Below, piece by piece: positions 34,970 to 41,999 of a stretch of 64,000 nucleotides of DNA. Position numbers and translations under genes: made by a program. Positions within the stretch are counted from its first letter, which is position 1. Each line of letters opens with the position of its first letter. The stretch is from an uncultured Psychroserpens sp. (GTDB taxonomy: Bacteria > Bacteroidota > Bacteroidia > Flavobacteriales > Flavobacteriaceae), in the NCBI RefSeq assembly GCF_947503375.1, contig NZ_CANNDQ010000002.1:335182-399181 (forward strand). Direction: 5' to 3'. The notes below the pieces were generated by a model that saw only the letters and a list, made by a program, of their open reading frames with translations, had not been told where the DNA came from and did not search any database.

Positions 34970-36280
34970 ATGGATACACAACCTTTCATTACTGATGATA
35001 CTATAATATTTGGAATATTAATGCTAGCCTTAGGTTTTGTTTTTTATACAGAATCTTTAAAAGGTGGTTTCTGGGAAAAATTCTATAAAATTATTCCTGG
35101 TTTATTTATGGCTTATATGGTACCTGCCTTATTAACAACTACAGGACTTATTGCTGCTGAATGGGAAACTACATCAGATAATGGAGAGGTCATGAAACAC
35201 AGTTCAAACTTGTATTATGTTGCCAGTCGTTATCTCTTACCAGCCGCTTTAGTTTTAATGACATTAAGTATCAATTTAAAAGCTGTTTTTAATTTAGGTT
35301 GGAAAGCATTAATTATGTTCTTTACCGGCACACTAGGCATTGTTATTGGTGGACCAATAGCGATATTGATTGTAGCATCTATTGCTCCAGATGTTGTAGG
35401 TGGTGCAGGTCCAGATGCCGTTTGGAGAGGCTTATCAACCTTGGCTGGAAGCTGGATTGGAGGTGGTGCTAACCAAACTGCTATGCTAGAAATTTACGGT
35501 TATAATCAAACAGAATATGGAAAGATGGTATTTGTAGATATTTTTGTAGCAAATGTCTGGATGGCACTATTATTAATAGGAATAGGTAAGCGAAACAGAA
35601 TTAACAAATGGCTCAAAGCTGATACATCTTCAATAGAAGAATTAAAGGAAAAAGTTTCTACATTTTCTGAAAGCGTAAAACGAAACCCTTCACTTACCGA
35701 CATGATGATAATTGGTGCTATTGCATTTGGAGCTGTTAGTTTAGCTCACATAGGCGCTTCAATATTTGGTCCATTTTTTGAAGATATCGTTTCAGGCATA
35801 GAATCTCCAACTACAAAAAACATGCTTACGTTTTTAGGTTCTAAATTCTTTTGGATGATTAGTATAGCTACGCTTATTGCTATATTATTATCATATACTA
35901 AAATTAGAAATTACGAAGGAGCAGGTGCGAGTAAATTTGGAAGTGTTTTCATCTATATTTTAGTAGCAACCATTGGAATGAAAATTGATATTCGTTCAGT
36001 ATTTGAAACGCCAGGATTAATTGTAGTAGGTCTTATTTGGATGTCTATTCACGCAATTCTCCTTATAGGTGTCGCCAAATTAATAAAAGCGCCTTATTTC
36101 TTTTTAGCAGTTGGGAGTCAAGCTAACGTTGGTGGTGCTGCCTCTGCGCCTATTGTAGCATCTGCGTTTCACCCTTCATTAGCAACTGTAGGCGTTTTAT
36201 TAGCTGTTTTAGGCTATGCTGTAGGTACCATAGCTGCTATTGGCTGTACAATTTTAATGCAATTAGCAGCTGGAGGCTAG
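34970..36280 (+). CDS. DUF819 family membrane protein
   Basis: This 436-residue inner-membrane protein starts at the ATG at 34970; upstream in-frame codons lie within the terminator and are rejected. It has about ten to twelve hydrophobic segments. Conserved DUF819 stretches are GGPIAILIVASIAPDVVGG, GLSTLAGSWIGGGANQTAM (about 165-185), and SQANVGGAASAPIVASAF near 395. The two halves look like inverted repeats, as in gluconate/sulfate-type secondary transporters. Substrate is unknown. It precedes a DUF4369 lipoprotein gene after 49 bases. Confidence 0.87.
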   Translation: MDTQPFITDDTIIFGILMLALGFVFYTESLKGGFWEKFYKIIPGLFMAYMVPALLTTTGLIAAEWETTSDNGEVMKHSSNLYYVASRYLLPAALVLMTLSINLKAVFNLGWKALIMFFTGTLGIVIGGPIAILIVASIAPDVVGGAGPDAVWRGLSTLAGSWIGGGANQTAMLEIYGYNQTEYGKMVFVDIFVANVWMALLLIGIGKRNRINKWLKADTSSIEELKEKVSTFSESVKRNPSLTDMMIIGAIAFGAVSLAHIGASIFGPFFEDIVSGIESPTTKNMLTFLGSKFFWMISIATLIAILLSYTKIRNYEGAGASKFGSVFIYILVATIGMKIDIRSVFETPGLIVVGLIWMSIHAILLIGVAKLIKAPYFFLAVGSQANVGGAASAPIVASAFHPSLATVGVLLAVLGYAVGTIAAIGCTILMQLAAGG

Positions 36281-36329
36281 CATATCAAAAATAAATAATA
36301 GATATTTGCGCTCTTAAAATCAAAATCAA

Positions 36330-37040
36330 ATGAAGTCATTTCTTGCTGTTTTAATTGGACTTATTTTATGTTCTTGTGCTAATGATAAGCAACAACATAA
36401 CTTTAAATTAAAAGGTTACGTAAAAGGTTTAAAAAAAGGCACAGTCTATTTACAGAAACAAGAGGATTCTACAGTAATCACTCTTGATTCTCTTGAGGTA
36501 AAAGGAAATCCAAATTTTGAATTACATACAAATTTAGAAGAACCAGAAGTACTTTACTTAAAGCTAGATAAAAATGTAAAAGATGAAGAAATGATTGTTT
36601 TCTTTGCCGATACAGGTACAACTGAGATTAACTCTACCTTAAAACTTTTCAATTACAATGCTAAAATAAAAGGCTCAAAACAACAAGAAGTTTTGGATGA
36701 TTATTTGACTATGATCACAAAATCAAATAATCGTAATTTAGATATGCTTCAGTCAAACTTTGAAGCTTTAAAGAATAGTCCTGATTCAATAAAAGACAAG
36801 TCTTTTCAAGAGCAGCAAAATAAATTTTTAAGATTAAAATATAGTGCCACTATTAATTTTGCTTTGAATAATCGAGATAGTGAGGTAGCACCTTACCTAG
36901 CTATATACGAAGTTCCAAACACATCAATACGTTTCTTAGACACCATCTATAACGCTTTAGATAATGATATTAAAGCATCAAAATATGGGAAGCTTCTAAA
37001 AGACACTATAGACAAACGAAAAGAAGCTGAACTAAATTAG
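36330..37040 (+). CDS. DUF4369-domain lipoprotein
   Basis: This 236-residue protein has a lipoprotein signal (LILCSCANDK, lipidated Cys16). Residues about 25-115 form the DUF4369 beta-sandwich (FKLKGYVKGLKKGTVYLQKQ, SLEVKGNPNFELHTNLEEPE, IVFFADTGTTEI). The rest is helical. DUF4369 is usually the N-terminal half of thioredoxin-like proteins in Bacteroidota, but no CxxC thioredoxin domain follows here. It is therefore a stand-alone DUF4369 lipoprotein at the envelope; function unknown. It is closed by a strong terminator. Confidence 0.85.
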   Translation: MKSFLAVLIGLILCSCANDKQQHNFKLKGYVKGLKKGTVYLQKQEDSTVITLDSLEVKGNPNFELHTNLEEPEVLYLKLDKNVKDEEMIVFFADTGTTEINSTLKLFNYNAKIKGSKQQEVLDDYLTMITKSNNRNLDMLQSNFEALKNSPDSIKDKSFQEQQNKFLRLKYSATINFALNNRDSEVAPYLAIYEVPNTSIRFLDTIYNALDNDIKASKYGKLLKDTIDKRKEAELN

Positions 37041-37056
37041 AGTTCAATAACACAAT

Positions 37057-37093
37057 AAAAAAACTCCAATCACTAATTGATTGGAGTTTTTTA
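37057..37093 (+). terminator. Terminator after the DUF4369 gene
   Basis: AAAAAACTCCAATCA and TGATTGGAGTTTTTT form a 15-base stem with a 5-base loop. The A-run and T-run make it work in either direction: it ends DUF4369 on + and the tRNA-Thr copy on -. Confidence 0.85.
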
Positions 37094-37099
37094 TTTTAG

Positions 37100-37173
37100 A
37101 GCCGATAGAGGGACTCGAACCCACGACCTGCTGATTACAAATCAGCTGCTCTAGCCAGCTGAGCTATATCGGC
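37100..37173 (-). tRNA. tRNA-Thr (anticodon TGT), second copy
   Basis: The 74-base cloverleaf on the minus strand starts GCCGATA and its acceptor pairs with TATCGGC. The anticodon stem GCTGA/TCAGC encloses the loop TTTGTAA, which gives anticodon TGT (threonine, ACA codons). The TTCGA arm is intact and CCA is not encoded. It is identical base for base to the copy at 55185-55258. Confidence 0.95.
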
Positions 37174-37184
37174 TTTACAGCCTG

Positions 37185-37215
37185 TAAATATAAACTTGTT
37201 ATAATTATTTGCAAA
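37185..37215 (-). promoter_or_regulatory. Promoter of tRNA-Thr (TGT) copy 2
   Basis: On the minus strand, TTTG (37215-37212), 19 bases, then TATATTTA (37192-37185), one mismatch from TAnnTTTG. Start of transcription would be about 37178, a few bases before the tRNA 5' end at 37173. Confidence 0.6.
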
Positions 37216-37235
37216 TAGCTGACTAATTTTTTCTT

Positions 37236-37502
37236 CTATAATTTGTTTACTTTTTCTATTAGAGCTCTACCTCTAGTTTCAAGTTCATTATTAATTGCTT
37301 TAAAATGTGCTTTTTTATTTTCAACACTCTTATCGTTTACTTTTGCTATGAGTTCATCAAAAGTTGCGATAGCTTCATCAATAATTGCTTCACTCTTTTT
37401 TGTGTCTTTGTCTGTATTAGAATATTCCCAAACATAAACCGCTTCTATAATATCTCCTAAAACAAAGTTGATGTCTTTTTTTAGGTCTCTAATATTTGCC
37501 AT
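37236..37502 (-). CDS. Small helical hypothetical protein
   Basis: This 88-residue protein looks almost entirely helical and has no signal peptide or cysteine. Charged heptad-like runs (RDLKKDINFVLGDIIEAV, SEAIIDEAIATFDELIAKVN, AINNELETRGRALIEKV) suggest a helical bundle. I recognise it only as a conserved Flavobacteriia type found near manA-like genes. It lies 26 bases downstream of the manA stop and may share its transcript. Confidence 0.6.
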   Translation of the reverse strand: MANIRDLKKDINFVLGDIIEAVYVWEYSNTDKDTKKSEAIIDEAIATFDELIAKVNDKSVENKKAHFKAINNELETRGRALIEKVNKL

Positions 37503-37528
37503 ATTTATTAAATTAATTTGCTACAAAA

Positions 37529-38500
37529 TTAAACATAAACTTCTAATAGTTTTGCATTTGAAGCTGATATTTTATAGGATTTTATTGCCGCAGGAAGTAA
37601 AATGGTTTCGCCTTGTTTAATTTGCTCGGAAGTACCTTCGGTTTCTATAATGGCTTCACCCTCTACACACATATATATAAAGAACGAATCCTGATTATTT
37701 TCTTTTGATAGTGTTTCGGTTACATGAAGAAAACTAGTGGTAAAATAAGGACAGTTTACCATTTCATTTGATCTGTTTTTAACCTTTTGATAGTCTACTC
37801 GGAAATTATCATCCATTTCAAAATCAAACGCATCTATGGCCAAATCATTGTGAAGTTCTCTTTCATTACCTTGATCATCTACTCTATCCCAATCATAAAC
37901 TCGATAGGTTATATCACTGGTTTGTTGAATTTCAGCTAACAATACTCCAGCTCCAATTGCATGTACACGACCAACTTCAATAAAATAAGTATCACCTGAA
38001 GTGACGTTATCAAAATTTAAAATCTGAGGTAAGGTCTTATCATTCAAATGCTTCAGATATTTTTCTCGATTCATTTCTTGATTGAATCCAACTATCAAAT
38101 TAGAACCTTTATCAGCTTGCATCACATACCACATTTCGGTTTTACCAAATGAATTATGACGCTTTGCTGCTAATTCATCATTAGGATGTAATTGAATTGA
38201 AAGGTCTTGCTTTGCATCAATAAATTTGATAAGTAATGGAAAGGTATTACCAAAAACACTAAAGTTTTTTTCGCCTAATAGATTTGCTTTGTAATGCTCT
38301 AATAACATCTTAAGAGATTTCCCTTTTAAATGTCCATTTGCAACTATAGAGGTATCGCCTTCAACATCACTTATTTCCCAACTTTCTCCAACATTGTTAA
38401 GTTGAGTGTCTTTATGTAATAGCGTTTTTAGTTTTTCTCCTCCCCAAATCTTATCTTTCAAAATGGGTGTGAACTTTACAGGGTATAATAATGTATTCAT
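37529..38500 (-). CDS. manA: Mannose-6-phosphate isomerase, class I
   Basis: Zinc enzyme of 323 residues interconverting mannose-6-phosphate and fructose-6-phosphate, the entry to GDP-mannose for surface glycans. The catalytic region has KPWGGEKL-type start (LKDKIWGGEKL), SIQLHPNDELAAKRHNSFGKTEMWYV, which holds the metal-binding His/Glu residues, VGRVHAIGAGVLLAEIQQTSD and the C-terminal cupin part (EGEAIIETEGTSEQIKQGET). It is the last gene of a three-gene operon: its start overlaps the pterin-synthase stop by four bases. The link to the other two is metabolic convenience at best. Confidence 0.9.
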   Translation of the reverse strand: MNTLLYPVKFTPILKDKIWGGEKLKTLLHKDTQLNNVGESWEISDVEGDTSIVANGHLKGKSLKMLLEHYKANLLGEKNFSVFGNTFPLLIKFIDAKQDLSIQLHPNDELAAKRHNSFGKTEMWYVMQADKGSNLIVGFNQEMNREKYLKHLNDKTLPQILNFDNVTSGDTYFIEVGRVHAIGAGVLLAEIQQTSDITYRVYDWDRVDDQGNERELHNDLAIDAFDFEMDDNFRVDYQKVKNRSNEMVNCPYFTTSFLHVTETLSKENNQDSFFIYMCVEGEAIIETEGTSEQIKQGETILLPAAIKSYKISASNAKLLEVYV

Positions 38501-38907
38501 GAGCCAGAATAAGTTACGAAATTCCGAGGTGTTTCATAAAGTGTAATTTCTAAATCAAAATCAGGGTCTAACTTAGGCTTGATTTTATTATAAATAACGA
38601 CAACAATATTTTCAGCAGTTGGGTTCATATCCTGAAATTCAGGAACTTCGATATTAAGATTTTTGTGATCGAAAGCATCTTCAACTTCAGATTTGATAAT
38701 ATCTTTTAAAACCTTCATATCTATAACATATCCTGTTTCACTATCGATAGCTCCAGTTACACTTACAATCAATTCATAATTATGTCCATGAAAATTTGGG
38801 TTATTACACTTCCCAAAAACTGCATCATTTTTCTCTAAGCTCCAATCTTTTCTATATAAACGATGTGCTGCATTAAAATGAGCTTTTCTACTTACAGTTA
38901 CTTTCAT
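38497..38907 (-). CDS. 6-pyruvoyl-tetrahydropterin synthase-like protein (PTPS-II motif)
   Basis: This 136-residue tunnel-fold enzyme acts on 7,8-dihydroneopterin triphosphate. The zinc histidines are His15 (AHFNAAHRL), His40 and His42 (FHGHNY). The catalytic cysteine Cys34 lies in FGKCNNPNFHGH. The motif is therefore CxxxxxHGH, the spacing described for true 6-pyruvoyl-tetrahydropterin synthases; QueD has CxxxHGH. The acid/base pair and DHKNLN substrate segment are also visible. Automated pipelines may call it 6-carboxytetrahydropterin synthase (queD). Its start overlaps the idi stop by four bases and its stop overlaps the manA start by four bases. Confidence 0.85.
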   Translation of the reverse strand: MKVTVSRKAHFNAAHRLYRKDWSLEKNDAVFGKCNNPNFHGHNYELIVSVTGAIDSETGYVIDMKVLKDIIKSEVEDAFDHKNLNIEVPEFQDMNPTAENIVVVIYNKIKPKLDPDFDLEITLYETPRNFVTYSGS

Positions 38908-39431
38908 TTCTTAGTAATGTTTATATGTTCGTAAAACTTATCAAAGATGATCTTAAACCATTCTGTATACAGTTTTGGATGCAATTCAATATCAACTTTT
39001 ACAGATTCTAATGGCATCCATTTCCAGTTTTCTACTTCTTCTGGATTTATAATTGGTGCTTCATTATAATGACCAATCATAATATGGTCAAATTCATGTT
39101 CTGTTAAACCATTATCAAAAGGTGCTTTATAAATAAAAGAAATGGTTTCTTTAAGATTTGTGATAAAACCCATTTCTTCTTGTAAACGACGCTTTCCTGC
39201 TTGTACATTAGTTTCGCCTTCCCGCTGATGGCTACAACAAGTATTGGTCCATAACAATGGAGAATGGTATTTATGCTTAGCACGTTGCTGCAACATCAAT
39301 TCATTATTATCATTGAATATAAAAACAGAGAAAGCACGATGCAATATTGCTTTTTCATGAGCTTCCATTTTTGGCATTGTTCCAATTTGCTCATCGTTTT
39401 CATTAACTAGAATTACGTGTTCTTCTATCAT
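38904..39431 (-). CDS. idi: Isopentenyl-diphosphate delta-isomerase, type I
   Basis: Nudix-fold enzyme of 175 residues interconverting isopentenyl and dimethylallyl diphosphate for isoprenoid synthesis. Read from the ATG at 39431; the TTG six codons upstream is rejected. Metal and catalytic residues are visible: His25 and His31, Cys66 and His68 in WTNTCCSH, and Glu111/Glu113 in TEHEFDH. The Nudix helix is GKRRLQEEMGF. It is the first gene of the operon idi - pterin synthase - manA. Its upstream gap to the divergent prfC gene is about 126 bases. Confidence 0.93.
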   Translation of the reverse strand: MIEEHVILVNENDEQIGTMPKMEAHEKAILHRAFSVFIFNDNNELMLQQRAKHKYHSPLLWTNTCCSHQREGETNVQAGKRRLQEEMGFITNLKETISFIYKAPFDNGLTEHEFDHIMIGHYNEAPIINPEEVENWKWMPLESVKVDIELHPKLYTEWFKIIFDKFYEHINITKK

Positions 39432-39529
39432 AGCAAGCAAAAATAACAATCAAAAATTTAAAATTACGTCAAACTTATCATAAAATTAAAAAGGGCTTGC
39501 CGCTACTGATTATTTGTTTTTATAAATAC

Positions 39530-39537
39530 TATCTTTG
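39530..39537 (+). promoter_or_regulatory. -7 element (TATCTTTG) before prfC
   Basis: Exact match to TAnnTTTG, 20 bases upstream of the ATG at 39558. A TTTG lies at 39513-39516, but the 13-base gap is too short for the standard spacing. Confidence 0.45.
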
Positions 39538-39557
39538 CAATCATTTTGAAAGAATTT

Positions 39558-41147
39558 ATGAGTTTTACAAAAGAAATTAATAGACGTCGTACATTTGGTA
39601 TCATCTCTCATCCAGATGCCGGTAAAACAACCTTAACTGAAAAACTTTTACTTTTTGGTGGTGCGATTCAAGAAGCAGGAGCTGTTAAAAGTAATAAGAT
39701 AAAAAAAGGGGCCACAAGTGATTTTATGGAGATTGAGCGCCAACGTGGTATATCTGTTGCTACTTCTGTTCTAGCTTTTGAGTATGACGGTATAAAAATT
39801 AATATTCTTGATACTCCTGGTCACAAGGATTTTGCTGAAGACACATTTAGAACATTAACGGCTGTAGATAGTGTTATTGTAGTTATTGACGTAGCTAAAG
39901 GTGTTGAGGAGCAAACTGAAAAACTTGTAGAGGTTTGTAGGATGCGAAACATTCCTATGATTGTTTTTATAAATAAAATGGATCGTGAAGGTAAAGATGC
40001 ATTTGACTTATTAGACGAGATCGAACAAAAACTTGGGCTAACTGTAATTCCTTTAAGTTTTCCTATAGGAATGGGATATGATTTTAAAGGCATCTATAAT
40101 ATCTGGGAAAAAAACATCAATTTATTTAGTGGTGATAGTAGAAAAGATATTGAAGAAACTATTGAGATCAATGATTTAAATGATGAGACATTAGACAAAC
40201 TGGTAGGTGAAAAAGCTGCTCAAACATTAAGAGATGAAATCGAACTAGTAGATGGTATATATCCTAAATTTGATAAAGACGACTATTTAAACGGACAATT
40301 ACAACCTGTATTTTTTGGTTCGGCATTAAACAATTTTGGTGTACGTGAGTTATTAGATTGCTTTATTGAAATAGCACCAAAACCAAGACCAAAAAATAGT
40401 GAGGAACGCTTAGTAAAACCTGATGAAGAAAAGTTCACTGGCTTTGTCTTTAAGATTCATGCCAATATGGATCCTAATCATAGAAACCGCTTAGCATTTA
40501 TTAAAATTGTATCTGGTGAGTTCAAGCGAAACACCCCTTATTTACATGTAAGACACAATAAGAAATTAAAATTTTCAAGTCCGAATGCATTTTTTGCAGA
40601 AAAGAAAGAGATTGTAGATATTTCATATCCTGGTGATATTGTTGGACTTCAAGATACTGGGAATTTTAAAATTGGTGATACACTTACCGAAGGTGAGGTT
40701 CTCAACTATAAAGGAATTCCAAGTTTTTCACCAGAGCATTTTAGATATATTAATAATGCAGACCCTTTAAAATCTAAACAACTCTATAAAGGAATAGACC
40801 AACTGATGGATGAAGGCGTAGCACAATTATTTACTTTAGAACTTAATGGTCGGAAAGTCATTGGTACAGTTGGTGCGTTACAATATGAGGTTATTCAATA
40901 CCGTCTAGAACATGAATATGGTGCAAAATGTACTTATGAAAATTTAAATGTTCATAAAGCATGTTGGGTAGATCCAAAAGACTCTAAAAGTGATGAGTTC
41001 AAAGAGTTCTTAAGAGTTAAGCAACGTTTTCTTGCAAAAGATAAACGTGGCCAGCTTGTGTTTTTGGCAGATTCAGCATTCTCATTACAGATGACTCAAC
41101 AGAAATATCCAAACATAACATTCCATTTCACTTCTGAATTTGAATAA
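39558..41147 (+). CDS. prfC: Peptide chain release factor 3
   Basis: Ribosome-recycling GTPase of 529 residues that removes RF1/RF2 after termination. The start is the ATG at 39558; a TTG four codons upstream is possible. The G domain shows G1 SHPDAGKTT, G2 GISVATSV, G3 DTPGHKDF, G4 NKMDREGKD and the RF3-specific effector segment. Domain 2 (about 310-390) carries MDPNHRNRLAF, and domain 3 has GTVGALQYEVIQYRLEHEYG. It diverges from the idi gene and is followed by a bulged-stem terminator. Confidence 0.95.
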   Translation: MSFTKEINRRRTFGIISHPDAGKTTLTEKLLLFGGAIQEAGAVKSNKIKKGATSDFMEIERQRGISVATSVLAFEYDGIKINILDTPGHKDFAEDTFRTLTAVDSVIVVIDVAKGVEEQTEKLVEVCRMRNIPMIVFINKMDREGKDAFDLLDEIEQKLGLTVIPLSFPIGMGYDFKGIYNIWEKNINLFSGDSRKDIEETIEINDLNDETLDKLVGEKAAQTLRDEIELVDGIYPKFDKDDYLNGQLQPVFFGSALNNFGVRELLDCFIEIAPKPRPKNSEERLVKPDEEKFTGFVFKIHANMDPNHRNRLAFIKIVSGEFKRNTPYLHVRHNKKLKFSSPNAFFAEKKEIVDISYPGDIVGLQDTGNFKIGDTLTEGEVLNYKGIPSFSPEHFRYINNADPLKSKQLYKGIDQLMDEGVAQLFTLELNGRKVIGTVGALQYEVIQYRLEHEYGAKCTYENLNVHKACWVDPKDSKSDEFKEFLRVKQRFLAKDKRGQLVFLADSAFSLQMTQQKYPNITFHFTSEFE

Positions 41148-41165
41148 ATCTTGAATGTAGTTCGT

Positions 41166-41205
41166 CGATAATGCACTTGCAAAAATGCGTTTTATCGGTT
41201 TTTTT
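41166..41205 (+). terminator. Rho-independent terminator after prfC
   Basis: CGATAATGC pairs with GCGTTTTATCG, leaving a 2-base bulge on the right arm and allowing one G-T pair; a T-run follows. Some of its bases (TCGTCGAT) resemble the repeats near 31088, so those need independent support. Confidence 0.65.
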
Positions 41206-41287
41206 AAACACTTAATCGATTTAATTGAAATTACAACGTTTTAGTTATCTACATTTAATTCAGATTCAAACCCCAAATTGATCTACT

Positions 41288-41518
41288 ATGAAAACTACTG
41301 CAAATGTATTCAGTAATGAAGATATTACTGTAACTTATCAACCATGCGTGTGCGTAAACGCTGAGCGTTGTGCCAAAGAACTTTCAAATGTATTTAGACA
41401 ATCTGTTATTCCTTGGATAGACCTTGATGGTGCATCTACTGAGAAAATAATTAAACAAGTTAAAAAATGCCCCTCTGGTGCATTGCAATATAACATCAAT
41501 AAAAAAGAAGTCGCTTAA
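41288..41518 (+). CDS. Small (4Fe-4S)-type ferredoxin-like protein
   Basis: This 76-residue cytoplasmic protein belongs to the divergent 4Fe-4S domain family. The four cysteines are Cys20, Cys22 (PCVCVN), Cys28 (RCAKE) and Cys61 (CPSGAL), matching the spread spacing of this Fer4-like family. It probably binds one cluster and donates electrons. It stands alone 140 bases after prfC, with a terminator behind it. The partner is not visible nearby. Confidence 0.8.
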   Translation: MKTTANVFSNEDITVTYQPCVCVNAERCAKELSNVFRQSVIPWIDLDGASTEKIIKQVKKCPSGALQYNINKKEVA

Positions 41519-41540
41519 ACTATATACTGAATTGCTATTA

Positions 41541-41577
41541 AAAAACCCTTTATATCTAAATGATGTAAAGGGTCTTT
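41541..41577. terminator. Hairpin between the ferredoxin-like and DUF3467 genes
   Basis: AAAACCCTTTA and TAAAGGGTCTT form a stem with one mismatch; A- and T-rich flanks on both sides allow it to end the convergent transcripts in both directions. Confidence 0.6.
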
Positions 41578-41580
41578 ATT

Positions 41581-41895
41581 TTATGCTTGTCCTGTAGGGC
41601 CAAAATTAAGCGGAATTGGAGGTTGCTCATAATCTTTAATTTCTCCATGAGATTTTTCAAATCTATTGATATTATCACCTAAAGCCTTGAGCAATCGCTT
41701 GGCGTGTTGTGGTGTTAAAATAATTCTAGATTTAACCTTACTCTTTGGTGTTCCAGGCATGATACTTACAAAGTCTATCACAAATTCAGAAACAGAATGA
41801 TTAATGATTGCCAAGTTGGAATAAGTTCCTTCTGCTACTTTTTCATCTAATTCTATATTGATACCTTGTTTCTTCGGGTTTTTATCTTCAGCCAT
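41581..41895 (-). CDS. DUF3467 protein
   Basis: This 104-residue cytoplasmic protein matches DUF3467: KVAEGTYSNLAIINHSVSEFVIDFVSIMPG, followed by KVKSRIILTPQHAKRLLKALGDNI, ending in a Pro-rich tail (EQPPIPLNFGPTGQA). The family is universal in Bacteroidota but has no assigned activity. It lies downstream of rpoC on the same strand and is separated from it by a strong hairpin at 41927-41956, so it should have its own transcript. Confidence 0.85.
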   Translation of the reverse strand: MAEDKNPKKQGINIELDEKVAEGTYSNLAIINHSVSEFVIDFVSIMPGTPKSKVKSRIILTPQHAKRLLKALGDNINRFEKSHGEIKDYEQPPIPLNFGPTGQA

Positions 41896-41926
41896 AATTA
41901 AATTTTTATTTAATGTTTAATTTAAC

Positions 41927-41956
41927 ACAAAATCCCGTAAATAACGGGATTTTGTG
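41927..41956 (-). terminator. Terminator after rpoC
   Basis: CACAAAATCCCGT and ACGGGATTTTGTG form a 13-base perfect stem with a 4-base loop, placed 43 bases beyond the rpoC stop. It ends the rplK-rpoC operon. Confidence 0.85.
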
Positions 41957-41999
41957 ATTGTATAGAAATTATAATTTAAGAAATCAAAAAATAGTTTCA

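Noticed and set aside
41161..41205. TTCGTCGAT similar to the repeats at 31037-31102, first read as a shared operator.
   Set aside because: Pairing shows it is the left arm of the prfC terminator, so similarity is probably coincidental.
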